The notes under the pieces were generated by a model. It was given only the letters and a program-made list of their open reading frames with translations, had not been told where the DNA came from and ran no database searches. From positions 23,069 through 87,068 of the forward strand of contig JABJAB010000082.1 of assembly GCA_018666235.1 (NCBI GenBank): 64,000 bases of DNA, read 5' to 3'. This document shows, in pieces, positions 8,750-17,462 of this stretch (within the stretch, counting starts at the first letter, position 1; the number at the start of each line of letters is the position of its first letter). The translations under genes and the position numbers were made by a program. The DNA is from Ilumatobacter sp. Lineage in GTDB: Bacteria; Actinomycetota; Acidimicrobiia; Acidimicrobiales; Ilumatobacteraceae.

Positions 8750-10291
8750 ATGACCCGACTGGGGTTCTTGCTCGACAGTGATTCCTGTATCGGCTGCCAC
8801 GCCTGCACGATTGCGTGCAAGAGCGAACACGATGTGCCGCTCGGCGTCAACCGGACCTGGGTGAAGTACATCGAGACCGGCAAATTTCCCGACGCGAGTC
8901 GACACTTCTCGGTGATGCGGTGCAATCAGTGCGAAGACGCGCCGTGCATGACGATCTGCCCGACGAACGCACTGTTCCGTGCCGACAATGGCGTTGTCGA
9001 CTTCCAAGACGACAACTGCATCGGCTGCAAGTCGTGCATGAACGCCTGCCCCTACGACGCGCTGTTCATCAACCCGGAAACGAACACCGCGCAGAAGTGC
9101 AACTTCTGCAACCACCGCGTCGAGATGAACCTCGAGCCGTCGTGTGTCGTGGTCTGCCCGACCGAGGCGATCAAGGTTGTCGACTTCGACGACCCGGACA
9201 ATGCGAACACCAAGCTGATTGGCCGCCTTGACGTCGCAGTCCGCTCACCCGAGCAGAACACCGAGCCGAAGGTCTATTACAAGGGCGCTGATCAAGCATC
9301 GCTCGACCCGACCCGCACCAAGATCAAACCCGACGGCATGATCTGGGCCGATACCACCGCCAACCACCGGCTCACACCTGAACTCGACAGCCACGGTCAC
9401 GGCGACCCCGGAATCGTCGCCCGCACGGCGTACACCACAGCCCACAAGACCACGTGGGACAGAATGGTGTCCGGCTACCTGGTCACCAAGGCCATTGCCG
9501 GCGGCATCATGATGATGGCCGCGCTGATGATCGTGCTCGGTCATGCTGACGAGCAAGCCGCCGTCGGCGTCGTACCGCCCATCGTTGCGGGCATCATGCT
9601 CGCGCTCACCGGCGGGTTGCTCGTTGGCGATCTCAAGCAGCCGAAGCGCTTCTACTACCTGCTGACCAAGTCCAACTTCGACTCATGGCTCGTCAAGGGC
9701 GCCTACGTGCTCAGCGCGTTCGCTGCACTATCTGCCGTGTGGTTCCTCCTCGGAGCTGCCGACGCCGGCGACGCGCTCAAGATCGTCGCGATCCCGACGG
9801 CCATCCTCGGCGCCGCCACCGCCGGGTACACCGCCTTCCTGTTCGGGCAGTGCGAGGGCCGCGACCTTTGGCAGACTCCGCTGCTCCTCCCGATGCTGCT
9901 GGCCCGAGCCGTCATCGCGGGTGCCTCGGCCTACGCAATTCTCGACGTCTTCATGGACATCCCTTCGCACCGTGCGGTCTGGTGGGCCCTCCTCGGAGGC
10001 GTCCTCGCGATTGCGTTCCTCAGCTGGGTCGAGTTGCAGAGCCACGGGAGTCGCCACGTCGAGATGGCCATCCACGACATGACCAAGGGCGCTCAAAAGG
10101 AATGGTTCCAACTCGGCATCATCCTCGGTGTGCTGCTGCCCGCCACTGCGATGATCATCGTGCTCACCAACGGTGACGCGAGCTCGACCAACACCGGCAT
10201 CGCCGCGTTCGCCGGCGTGCTCGCTCTCATCGGCATGTTCCTGTCCGAAACAGCCTTCGTTCGCGCTGGCCAATCCGTCCCACTCAGCTGA
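8750..10291 (+). CDS. four-cluster ferredoxin subunit fused to NrfD-type membrane anchor
   Basis: A 513-residue electron-transfer subunit of a complex iron-sulfur molybdoenzyme. Residues 1-140 carry sixteen cysteines in four clusters (13/16/19/23, 58/61/66/70, 90/93/96/100, 117/120/132/136), as in DmsB/PsrB subunits. After a linker, about eight hydrophobic helices from residue 230 onward form a NrfD/PsrC/DmsC-like quinone-reactive anchor. These two parts are usually separate genes. The start at 8750 is chosen because GGGGGAG lies just upstream and the cysteine domain begins at once; a TTG at 8702 is in frame but unlikely. It is paired with the catalytic subunit that starts 48 bp downstream. 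Confidence 0.88.
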   Translation: MTRLGFLLDSDSCIGCHACTIACKSEHDVPLGVNRTWVKYIETGKFPDASRHFSVMRCNQCEDAPCMTICPTNALFRADNGVVDFQDDNCIGCKSCMNACPYDALFINPETNTAQKCNFCNHRVEMNLEPSCVVVCPTEAIKVVDFDDPDNANTKLIGRLDVAVRSPEQNTEPKVYYKGADQASLDPTRTKIKPDGMIWADTTANHRLTPELDSHGHGDPGIVARTAYTTAHKTTWDRMVSGYLVTKAIAGGIMMMAALMIVLGHADEQAAVGVVPPIVAGIMLALTGGLLVGDLKQPKRFYYLLTKSNFDSWLVKGAYVLSAFAALSAVWFLLGAADAGDALKIVAIPTAILGAATAGYTAFLFGQCEGRDLWQTPLLLPMLLARAVIAGASAYAILDVFMDIPSHRAVWWALLGGVLAIAFLSWVELQSHGSRHVEMAIHDMTKGAQKEWFQLGIILGVLLPATAMIIVLTNGDASSTNTGIAAFAGVLALIGMFLSETAFVRAGQSVPLS

Positions 10292-10327
10292 AAGTCACCA
10301 ACGGTGTCTGGCCCCAATTGTGACTTT
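10291..10327. other. intercistronic inverted repeat
   Basis: The arms AAAGTCAC (10291-10298) and GTGACTTT (10320-10327) are perfectly complementary, separated by 21 bases, and sit in the 47-bp gap between the two molybdoenzyme subunit genes just before the ribosome binding site GGAGAA. The hairpin could adjust subunit ratio by RNA processing or stability. It lacks a T-run and so is not a convincing terminator. Confidence 0.5.
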
Positions 10328-10338
10328 GGAGAACCCAC

Positions 10339-13185
10339 ATGACTGATCTGCAGAAGTACCCGCCGCACGACAAGTGGCACGATTGGACCGAGCTTGACGC
10401 GAAGGCGTGGCCGGACAAGGTCGAACGTAACTACACCCTCGTCCCGACGACCTGCTTCAACTGCGAAGCGGCATGTGGGCTGCTCGCGTACTTCGACAAC
10501 GAGACCGGCGAGATTGCCAAGATCGAAGGCAACCCCGAGCACCCGGCGAGCCGCGGCCGCAACTGTGCCAAGGGCCCGGCCACGATCAACCAGATCTATG
10601 ACAACGAGCGGATCATGTTCCCGCTCAAGCAGACCGGTGAACGCGGCAGCGGAGAGTGGGAGCGCATCAGCTGGGATCAGGCGCTGACTGAGATCGGTGG
10701 ACGCATCCGTACTGCCTTCGAAGAAGACCGCCACAACGAGGTGATGTACCACGTCGGCCGGCCGGGCGAAGACGGCTATGCCGACCGCGTGCTGAAGGCG
10801 TGGGGCACCGACGGACACAACAGCCACACCAATATCTGCTCGTCGAACGCACGCATTGGATACCAGAGCTGGATGGGTCACGATCGCCCGTCGAGCGACT
10901 TCGCCAACGCCGAGGTCATCTTCCTCATCTCGTCGCATCTCGAAGCAGGCCACTACTTCAACCCGCACGCGCAGCGAATCATCGAAGCTCAGGGCAACGG
11001 CGCGACCGTCATCTGTGTCGACCCGCGGCTCAGTAACACCGGATCAAAGGCCGATCACTGGCTGCCCACGTGGCCGGGCACCGAGGCGTTCCTCTGTCTG
11101 TCGATCGCGCACCTGCTGCTCGAGAGTGGGAACTGGCAACGCGACTTCGTGCGTCGCTGGGTGAACTGGGAGACCTTCCTCGCCGAGCTGTACCCCGACA
11201 TGCCCCAGACCTTCGACTCGGTCGAAGCAGCGTTGAAGGATCACTACAGCGAGTACACGCCCGAACGGGCCGAGTACATCACCGGGGTGTCCGCCGACCA
11301 GATCCGCGAGATCGCCGCGATCATCGGCAAGCACCCGACCAAGTTCGCCAGCCACAACTGGCGTGCCGCCGGCGCCGGCAACGAGGGCGGCTGGCAAGTC
11401 GCTCGCTGCCTCTTTTTCCTCAACGTGCTGACCGGTTCCGTCGGCACCGAGGGCGGCACATCCGGCAACGGCTGGAACAAGTTTGCAGCGCACCAGCCCA
11501 AGGGCGCGCCACCCCTGCCGCGCTGGAACGAGCTGAGCTGGCCGCAGGAATTCCCGCTGAGCTATCACGAGATGTCGATCCTGCTCCCGCACTTCCTCAA
11601 CGAAGGCCGCGGCAAGCTCGACACCTACTTCTCTCGTGTCTACAACCCGATCTGGACCAACCCCGACGGCTTCACCTGGCTCGAGGCGCTGAAGGACCCC
11701 GAAAAGGTCAACTGCCACGTCGCGCTCACGCCGACATGGTCCGAGACATCTTGGTTCGCTGACTACGTGCTCCCGATGGGCGTCGGAGCGGAGCGTCACG
11801 ACGTGTCGTCGTACGAGACTCACGCCGGGCGCTGGATCGGTTTCCGCCAGTCGGTGTTCCGACGGTACGAAGAGATCAAGACCGGCAAGCCGGTCAGCCC
11901 GGACGCGCGGAGTCACGAGTTCAACCCGGGCGAAGTCTGGGAAGAGAACGAGTTCTGGATCGACCTGAGCTGGAAGATCGACCCCGATGGCTCGATGGGT
12001 ATCCGCCAATGGTTCGAGTCCGACGAACGACCGGGCAACCCGATCAGCGTCGACGAGTACTACGGCTACATCTTCGCCGAAGAAGTCCCCGGCCTCGCCG
12101 AAGCTGCCGAGGCCGCTGGACAGGTTCCGCTCGAGTACATGCGTGATCGCGGCAGCTTTGCGGTGCCGACGGATCCGTACGTCCCGTACGAGAAACTGGT
12201 CAGTGCCGAGGCCGTTGCCGACTGCACGAAGGACGAGCACGGTGTGTTCCGCAAGCCGGGCACGATCGGCACCTTTGATGGCTCCGAAGAGAGCTTCGCC
12301 ATCACCGAACTCGCGAAGCTCGGCGACGGTTCACCCGCTGTCGAAGTCGACGGCGAGATCAAGGAGGGCTTCCCGACGCCGTCGAAGAAGCTCGAGCTGT
12401 TCTCGACGACGTTGAAAGAGTGGGGCTGGCCCGAATATTCGACGCCGAAGTGGATTCCGAGCCATGTGCATTGGGAGAACCTGGACTTGGCGGGAACCGA
12501 GCGCATCTTGCTGCCGACGTTCCGCATTCCGACACTCATTCACACTCGTTCCGCGAACTCGAAGTGGCTGAACGAGATCAGTCACCGCCACCCGCTGTGG
12601 ATTCACCCCGAAGATGCCGAGAAGCTGCACATCGAAGAGAGCGGCCTGGTCCGCATCTCCACCCGCATTGGGCACTTCGTAATTCAGGCGTGGCGGACCG
12701 AGGGCATCCGCCCCGGTGTCGTTGCGGCCTCGCACCACATGGGCCGTTGGCGCCTCGACGAGACCGAGGGTCGCAACTGGGCAGCCGGCAAAGCGACGAT
12801 CGACCAGCAGGGCACGACCTGGACGCTCAAGCGGGAGGGCGCCGACAAGAAGAATATGACGAGTTACGAGTCCTCCGACCCCGACACCGGACGCATCTGG
12901 TGGCACGACACGGGTGTGCATCAGAACGCAACGTTCTGTGTGCAGCCCGACCCGATCTCAGGAATGCAGTGCTGGCACCAGCGGGTGCACGTCACCCCGG
13001 CAGAAGCCGGCGACGAGTACGGCGACGTCGTGGTCGACACCGCGAAGTCGCGTGAGGCTTACCTCGACTGGATGACCAAGACCCGTCCAGCTGGGACGAC
13101 CAACGACAGTGGCCTACGTCGTCCGCTCTGGTACGCCCGTCCACTCAAGCCAACACTCGACGCTTACCGCCTGCCGCGGAGCTGA
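10339..13185 (+). CDS. molybdopterin (bis-MGD) oxidoreductase catalytic subunit, substrate unknown
   Basis: A 948-residue member of the DMSO reductase superfamily. The N-terminal [4Fe-4S] ligands are C39, C42, C46 and C76 (CFNCEAAC and NCAKG). A cysteine at 167 (HTNICSSN) lies where the molybdenum ligand is found in thiosulfate/polysulfide-type enzymes. The C-terminal molydopterin-binding region is present near residues 720-900. No twin-arginine signal is visible, so the active site probably faces the cytoplasm. With the ferredoxin/NrfD fusion it would couple an oxyanion or sulfur-compound reaction to the quinone pool. The substrate cannot be named from sequence alone. Confidence 0.85.
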   Translation: MTDLQKYPPHDKWHDWTELDAKAWPDKVERNYTLVPTTCFNCEAACGLLAYFDNETGEIAKIEGNPEHPASRGRNCAKGPATINQIYDNERIMFPLKQTGERGSGEWERISWDQALTEIGGRIRTAFEEDRHNEVMYHVGRPGEDGYADRVLKAWGTDGHNSHTNICSSNARIGYQSWMGHDRPSSDFANAEVIFLISSHLEAGHYFNPHAQRIIEAQGNGATVICVDPRLSNTGSKADHWLPTWPGTEAFLCLSIAHLLLESGNWQRDFVRRWVNWETFLAELYPDMPQTFDSVEAALKDHYSEYTPERAEYITGVSADQIREIAAIIGKHPTKFASHNWRAAGAGNEGGWQVARCLFFLNVLTGSVGTEGGTSGNGWNKFAAHQPKGAPPLPRWNELSWPQEFPLSYHEMSILLPHFLNEGRGKLDTYFSRVYNPIWTNPDGFTWLEALKDPEKVNCHVALTPTWSETSWFADYVLPMGVGAERHDVSSYETHAGRWIGFRQSVFRRYEEIKTGKPVSPDARSHEFNPGEVWEENEFWIDLSWKIDPDGSMGIRQWFESDERPGNPISVDEYYGYIFAEEVPGLAEAAEAAGQVPLEYMRDRGSFAVPTDPYVPYEKLVSAEAVADCTKDEHGVFRKPGTIGTFDGSEESFAITELAKLGDGSPAVEVDGEIKEGFPTPSKKLELFSTTLKEWGWPEYSTPKWIPSHVHWENLDLAGTERILLPTFRIPTLIHTRSANSKWLNEISHRHPLWIHPEDAEKLHIEESGLVRISTRIGHFVIQAWRTEGIRPGVVAASHHMGRWRLDETEGRNWAAGKATIDQQGTTWTLKREGADKKNMTSYESSDPDTGRIWWHDTGVHQNATFCVQPDPISGMQCWHQRVHVTPAEAGDEYGDVVVDTAKSREAYLDWMTKTRPAGTTNDSGLRRPLWYARPLKPTLDAYRLPRS

Positions 13186-13193
13186 GCAGCATG

Positions 13194-13210
13194 ACCGACC
13201 CCTGGTCGGT
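13194..13210 (+). terminator. candidate terminator of the molybdoenzyme operon
   Basis: ACCGACC - CCT - GGTCGGT forms a perfect 7-bp GC-rich stem with a 3-base loop, starting nine bases after the catalytic-subunit stop. No T-run follows, which is common in high-GC actinobacteria. A second short stem (GGCGG - CCT - CCGCC, 13285-13297) lies nearer the convergent DUF4234 gene and may end transcription from that side. Confidence 0.5.
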
Positions 13211-13314
13211 GACGTCAGTGGGCGTGGCCACGGCGACGATGCGCCCGGTCGGACGGCGTTGCGGGGCCCTGCACCGGTGACTGCGGCGGCCTCCGCCAGA
13301 TCAGTTCGGGCTGT

Positions 13315-13770
13315 TTACAGGCCCGCTTTTTGGATGGACCCGTTGCTGGTCCAGTAGGCGTTGAGCGCCCCCTGGATGCGGAAGTACCAAATGAAGTTGC
13401 CGATAATTGGAAGCAGGAACCACAGGCCCCAGATGGTGGTGATCGGCGGCTCCTTGCCCGCAGTCCGATAGAGCTGCTCAACTTCTCCGGCCATGAGGAA
13501 CATGGTGACCGGCGAAATCAACAGCGTGATGAACAGGTAGGCGACGCCGCCGAGTCCCTGCCCGGTGCGCTGCTTCAGTTCTTCGCCGTTCTGGTACGAC
13601 CACACGATCGTCCAAATGCCAAACGTGACGATCGTGAGCAAGATGACCAGGCCTGACGACCGAGGCTTGCCGAGCGGCCCATTGGCCATCCCGCCCGCAG
13701 GCTGCATTGATGCAGCCCTGTCGGGTGGAGGCGGGGTGGTGCCGGACGGAGGGGGCGGAAGATCGGCCAT
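13315..13770 (-). CDS. DUF4234-type small membrane protein
   Basis: A protein of about 151 residues. It has a proline-rich cytoplasmic N-terminus (PPPPSGTTPPPP) and about three hydrophobic segments: LVILLTIVTFGIWTIVW, a central VAYLFITLLISPVTMFLM and a third ending in NFIWYFRIQGALNAYW. The GIWTIVW and YFRIQGALNAYW signatures match the DUF4234 family, whose function is unknown. The start at 13770 (MADLPPPP) is preferred over an in-frame codon at 13812. It is convergent with the molybdoenzyme operon, and no functional link to its neighbours is apparent. Confidence 0.75.
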   Translation of the reverse strand: MADLPPPPSGTTPPPPDRAASMQPAGGMANGPLGKPRSSGLVILLTIVTFGIWTIVWSYQNGEELKQRTGQGLGGVAYLFITLLISPVTMFLMAGEVEQLYRTAGKEPPITTIWGLWFLLPIIGNFIWYFRIQGALNAYWTSNGSIQKAGL

Positions 13771-13870
13771 GGCGTCACCGTAGCTGCCGAGCTGGGATGC
13801 GCTGGGGAACACGAAAGGTGCGCCAGAACCAGTTCAGATCTTGACGAGGAGAACGATGTCCGCCGCCGCG

Positions 13871-14701
13871 TCAAGGCTGTGCTGATCTGGCTTGCCGGCT
13901 GAGGGCTGCTTCGGCTGAGGCGTCGAGGCGAATGCCGAACCAGTCGTACAGCGTGGTGGACCACTCGTCGATGGTGATCGGCTGCTCGGTGGTCTTCCCG
14001 TCTCGGATGATCTTGAGCCGATCGGAGGTGAGCGTCACACGATCCGGACCGCGGTCGAGGAGCCGAGTGGCGAACGGCCGCTTGTGCCAGTTCTTGTCGG
14101 GGTCGATCTGCATCGATGCCGACACGGCGGCAAAATCCTTGAGGGAGTGCGCGACGCGTTTGAACCGATAGTGCGCCACCGGCACGGCATCGGCGCCGCT
14201 TTCGTCCAGCCGCGCCAGCGTGGTGCCCTCCGGGCTGGCGATGAACTCGTATGCGGCGTTCCCGCCGTCCTGGCGTCCGCTGCGGTTCAGTGCCAAGGGG
14301 CGAGTGAATGACTCACCAAACCCGACGTCGACGAGATAGGGCTGGTCAACCTGTACCTCGAGCGCCACGTGATCGATCACACGACTTGGTCCGCTGAGGA
14401 GGACTGCGGCGCCCAAGAGCGTGACCCGAAACCCCAGCGCTTCGAGCAGCGCAGCGAATGCGCCGTTCACTTCGAAGCACCACCCGCCCCGTCCGCCTTC
14501 GACGATCTTGTCGACAGATGTGGTGGCGTCGAGGGCGACACCATCACCGAGGGCAATGTCGAGGTTCTCGAACGGCACAGCAGTCATGTGCAGCTGCTGC
14601 AACTCAGTCAACGTCGCCAGGTCGAGCCTCGGCACGCCTCCGTAGCCGAGCCATTCCAGATAGCCAGGGACGTCGATCGGTGAGTCGAGTGTGATCGTCA
14701 T
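13871..14701 (-). CDS. nat: arylamine N-acetyltransferase
   Basis: A 276-residue NAT-family enzyme that transfers acetyl from acetyl-CoA to arylamines or hydrazines. The catalytic triad is visible: C75 in RGGWCFEVNG, H109 in VIDHVALEV and D123 in LVDVGFG, at positions nearly identical to characterised bacterial NATs. The ATG at 14701 (MTITLDSP) gives the normal family length; an upstream in-frame start at 14830 would run into the divergent LLM gene. Only 25 bp separate the two start codons, so their promoters must overlap. In actinobacteria NAT genes often sit near aromatic or sterol catabolic genes; here the link is not evident. Confidence 0.92.
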   Translation of the reverse strand: MTITLDSPIDVPGYLEWLGYGGVPRLDLATLTELQQLHMTAVPFENLDIALGDGVALDATTSVDKIVEGGRGGWCFEVNGAFAALLEALGFRVTLLGAAVLLSGPSRVIDHVALEVQVDQPYLVDVGFGESFTRPLALNRSGRQDGGNAAYEFIASPEGTTLARLDESGADAVPVAHYRFKRVAHSLKDFAAVSASMQIDPDKNWHKRPFATRLLDRGPDRVTLTSDRLKIIRDGKTTEQPITIDEWSTTLYDWFGIRLDASAEAALSRQARSAQP

Positions 14702-14726
14702 CACCGTGCAACCTACTGTCGGGGCG

Positions 14727-15518
14727 ATGGACACAGATTTCGTCCTCAACCCCTTCGGGGCCGAGCTCAGCGATCTCGTCGCGATCGCGCGAGCCGCGGA
14801 CGCAACGGGTGTCGGCGCGGTGTGGGTCAATGATCACTTCAGTGGCGAGATGGTCGGGGCCCCGTGGTCGCGCGACCCCTTCGTATGTCTCGGTGCCATT
14901 GGTGTGGTGACCGAGCGTGTCGACATCGGCGTCCTTGTCGCCAACGTCACCAATCGGCATCCGGCGCAACTCGCGAGCGCCATCAACTCCGTGCAGTCGC
15001 TGGCGCCCGGCCGAGTTCGGCTCGGCATCGGATCGGGTGCAGCACCGGGATCGAGGTTCGCCTCCGAACACGACATGCTCGAAAAACCACTGCAATCAAC
15101 CGACGAGCGAGTGCGGCTGCTGCGCGAGTCCATCGGCTCCCTCAACGACATCTGGGCAAACGTGCCCTCCAACCCGTCGACATCGGTGGGTTTCACTGGC
15201 CTGTCGGCTGTCGTGGACGGGTCGGTCATGCCGCGGCTCACCGTGGGTGCATCAGCCTGGTCCACGATCGAGGTGGCGATCGACCTGGCCGACGGCGTCA
15301 ACATCAGGCGGACCAGCAGGCTGCACGAACAACTCGAGCGGTTGCATGCAGCGGAGTTGCCGGCCGGATTCGAGGTCAGTGTGCTCGACATGCGCGCGCC
15401 CGGCGCTCCGCTGGGGGTCGTGCCCGACGACCTCGTGGATGCCGGTGTCGACCGATACATCGTCACCGTGTCGCCGGCCGACGATCTCGAAGCCGTCGTG
15501 GCGATGGCACGCCGCTGA
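14727..15518 (+). CDS. luciferase-like (LLM class) flavin/F420-dependent oxidoreductase
   Basis: A protein of about 263 residues with the TIM-barrel pattern of the luciferase-like monooxygenase superfamily. It shows the segments GVGAVWVNDHFSGEM, GVLVANVTNRHPAQLA and LAPGRVRLGIGSGAAPGS, the last typical of F420-dependent members. The middle is shorter than in most relatives, which are 290-340 residues long. The start at 14727 (MDTDFVLNPFG) fits the family N-terminus better than the GTG or ATG-like codons at 14691. It is divergent from nat. The substrate is unknown, and cofactor preference for F420 over FMN is inferred from the family only. Confidence 0.8.
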   Translation: MDTDFVLNPFGAELSDLVAIARAADATGVGAVWVNDHFSGEMVGAPWSRDPFVCLGAIGVVTERVDIGVLVANVTNRHPAQLASAINSVQSLAPGRVRLGIGSGAAPGSRFASEHDMLEKPLQSTDERVRLLRESIGSLNDIWANVPSNPSTSVGFTGLSAVVDGSVMPRLTVGASAWSTIEVAIDLADGVNIRRTSRLHEQLERLHAAELPAGFEVSVLDMRAPGAPLGVVPDDLVDAGVDRYIVTVSPADDLEAVVAMARR

Positions 15519-15635
15519 CACTCCAAGAGCACAGCTCACTCGGTGTGGGCGTCTCGTCAGGGTTGGAGCGGTGTCTGATTTCAGCACTCCGTCTGGCTCA
15601 TCGCTCGGCAGGGAGGGCTGTTCTACGATGCACGA

Positions 15636-16151
15636 ATGTTCGACACGCTCTTCGACCTCCCCGCGCACCCGCTGCTCGTTCATGCGCCGATCGTGCTGCT
15701 CCCGATCGCGGCGATTCTGATGGTCGCACTCGTGGCGAAGCCGACGTGGCGTTCGGCAGCAGGCTGGTGGCCACTCGCCCTCGTCGGCGTCACGGTCGTG
15801 TTGCTGTTCGGCGCCAAGGAGTCGGGTGAAGCACTCATCGAGGCGTACGACCGAGCCAACGGTGAGGGTGCAGTCGACATCGAGCTGCATGAGAGCCTTG
15901 CCGAGACGACCTTCGTGATGACCTTGGTCTGGTTTTTCCTCCTTGCGGGGCTCACCGCGGTCGAGCGTGTGGAAGGTCTGCGCACCGGAGCTGTGGCATC
16001 CATTGCCACGAACACACGGGCCCGGCAGGTGCTCGGGGGGCTGGTCGCGGTGATGGGCGTGCTCGCAACGGTCTGGATGATTCGAACCGGCCACGAGGGC
16101 GCCAAGTCGGTCTGGGGGCCGCGAGTCGACATCCTCTTCCCCGAGGGCTGA
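15636..16151 (+). CDS. DUF2231 membrane protein
   Basis: A 171-residue membrane protein with four hydrophobic segments. The N-terminal LPAHPLLVHAPIVLLP and the C-terminal GHEGAKSVWG are the hallmark ends of DUF2231 proteins; the conserved histidines suggest haem or metal binding, but the function is unknown. It stands alone between the LLM gene and a convergent L,D-transpeptidase. The ATG at 15636 directly precedes the family N-terminus. Confidence 0.85.
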   Translation: MFDTLFDLPAHPLLVHAPIVLLPIAAILMVALVAKPTWRSAAGWWPLALVGVTVVLLFGAKESGEALIEAYDRANGEGAVDIELHESLAETTFVMTLVWFFLLAGLTAVERVEGLRTGAVASIATNTRARQVLGGLVAVMGVLATVWMIRTGHEGAKSVWGPRVDILFPEG

Positions 16152-16196
16152 GCCTGCAGACTCCGACAGGCAGAGCGCAGGTCGCCGATTCGGTGC

Positions 16197-17285
16197 TCAG
16201 GTCACGATGACGGGAGTGCCGAGTGTGGCGAACTCCCACATGAATGCTGCGTCGAGATTGTGCTGTCGCTGGCAACCGCCGGACAGCCGTGTGCCGAGTT
16301 CGTCGCTGCCCTGATAGGGCGAGTTGTCTTCGACGTGGAGCGGGATCGCATGAAAGCCGATCGCGCCGCGCTCGGTCTTGAGCCAGCGAATCATCTGCGG
16401 AAGCCAGGCTTTGCCGTTCCAGGCAGTCGACATGTCTGAACGGCTGTAGACCTCGTGGCTGCCAGGGAGCTCGTTGCTATAGGTCGAACCCGAAACCAAC
16501 CATGACCGAATGATCACACCGTCATCGCGGACTGCCCAGACGCGTTGGCCAGCACGGTCGTAGACCACGCGTCGACCTGACCCTGAGTTATCGGGCAGTG
16601 GCGGAGCGTCGTCGCCGGCCGATGCAACAGGTGAGAGCTCAACGCCCCAGAGGTCTTTGGCACCCGAGGCAGGCGGGGGAGTCCGGGTGACGAGCGATTC
16701 TTCGTCGGGCCAGATTGCGAGTGCGAGGGCGGTCTCACGACCGACGACGCCGTCAACGAAGAGATCCTGTGTCGTCTGAAAATCCATCGCGGCGCGCAAG
16801 GTTGCGTCTTCGAAGTTGCCATCGATCGTTCCGTTGAAGTGGCCTTCGACGCGCAAGGCATCCTGGAGGCACTCGACGCCTTCACCGGCCGCGCCGAGAC
16901 GCAACGACAGTGCCCCGATGGTGCAGCCGCCGTCGGCTCGTTCGGGTTCTCCGTTGACGTCGATGCTCTCTTCGACGGTACCGGTCGACTCAACCTCGAC
17001 TGCTGCGGTGGTGCTTGGCGCTGGGGCCGACTCGATGGCATTGGTGGCGAGTGCAGTGGTGCTTGGGCCGCTGCCTGCGACCAGTGCTCCAACGGTGGCT
17101 GCGCCGAGCACGGCGACGCTCGCGACACCGAGTGCGAATTCACGTCGGCGCTGGGCGACGGGCTTGGACTTCCACGCGGGCTCGTCGGGCCGCAATGGCA
17201 TATCGAATCCGGTCTCCTCCACGACTGCAGATGATAGCGAACGACGCGGCGCGCGATCGACGTCTTCACCGGATGTTTCGTACAT
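16197..17285 (-). CDS. L,D-transpeptidase with peptidoglycan-binding domain
   Basis: A membrane-anchored cell-wall protein of up to 362 residues. It has a cytoplasmic basic segment (AQRRREF), one TM helix near residues 51-70, a Ser/Thr-rich linker, a peptidoglycan-binding type 1 domain (about 120-195) and a C-terminal YkuD domain. The catalytic region reads FHAIPLH, then SGGCQRQ: the nucleophile Cys is present, but the usual SHGC histidine is Gly. It would form 3-3 crosslinks or attach proteins to peptidoglycan outside the cell. The start is uncertain: ATG at 17285 has a ribosome site too close, while ATG at 17201 follows GGAGGAG at 12 bases. Confidence 0.85.
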   Translation of the reverse strand: MYETSGEDVDRAPRRSLSSAVVEETGFDMPLRPDEPAWKSKPVAQRRREFALGVASVAVLGAATVGALVAGSGPSTTALATNAIESAPAPSTTAAVEVESTGTVEESIDVNGEPERADGGCTIGALSLRLGAAGEGVECLQDALRVEGHFNGTIDGNFEDATLRAAMDFQTTQDLFVDGVVGRETALALAIWPDEESLVTRTPPPASGAKDLWGVELSPVASAGDDAPPLPDNSGSGRRVVYDRAGQRVWAVRDDGVIIRSWLVSGSTYSNELPGSHEVYSRSDMSTAWNGKAWLPQMIRWLKTERGAIGFHAIPLHVEDNSPYQGSDELGTRLSGGCQRQHNLDAAFMWEFATLGTPVIVT

Positions 17286-17462
17286 TTCCTCCCGTCGCAG
17301 CGGTACTTGGAGCGTGGTCGTCTGCCGGTTCCTCGTCGTGTCGGCGTTCTGCGATGTGGACCGGTTTCACGATGCAGGACAAAATCGGGCTGGAACGGTG
17401 GAATGAACCCATCGCGGCGACCTAACATGCGGCGCGTGAAGCTTCGTCGGGGACAGCAGCAG

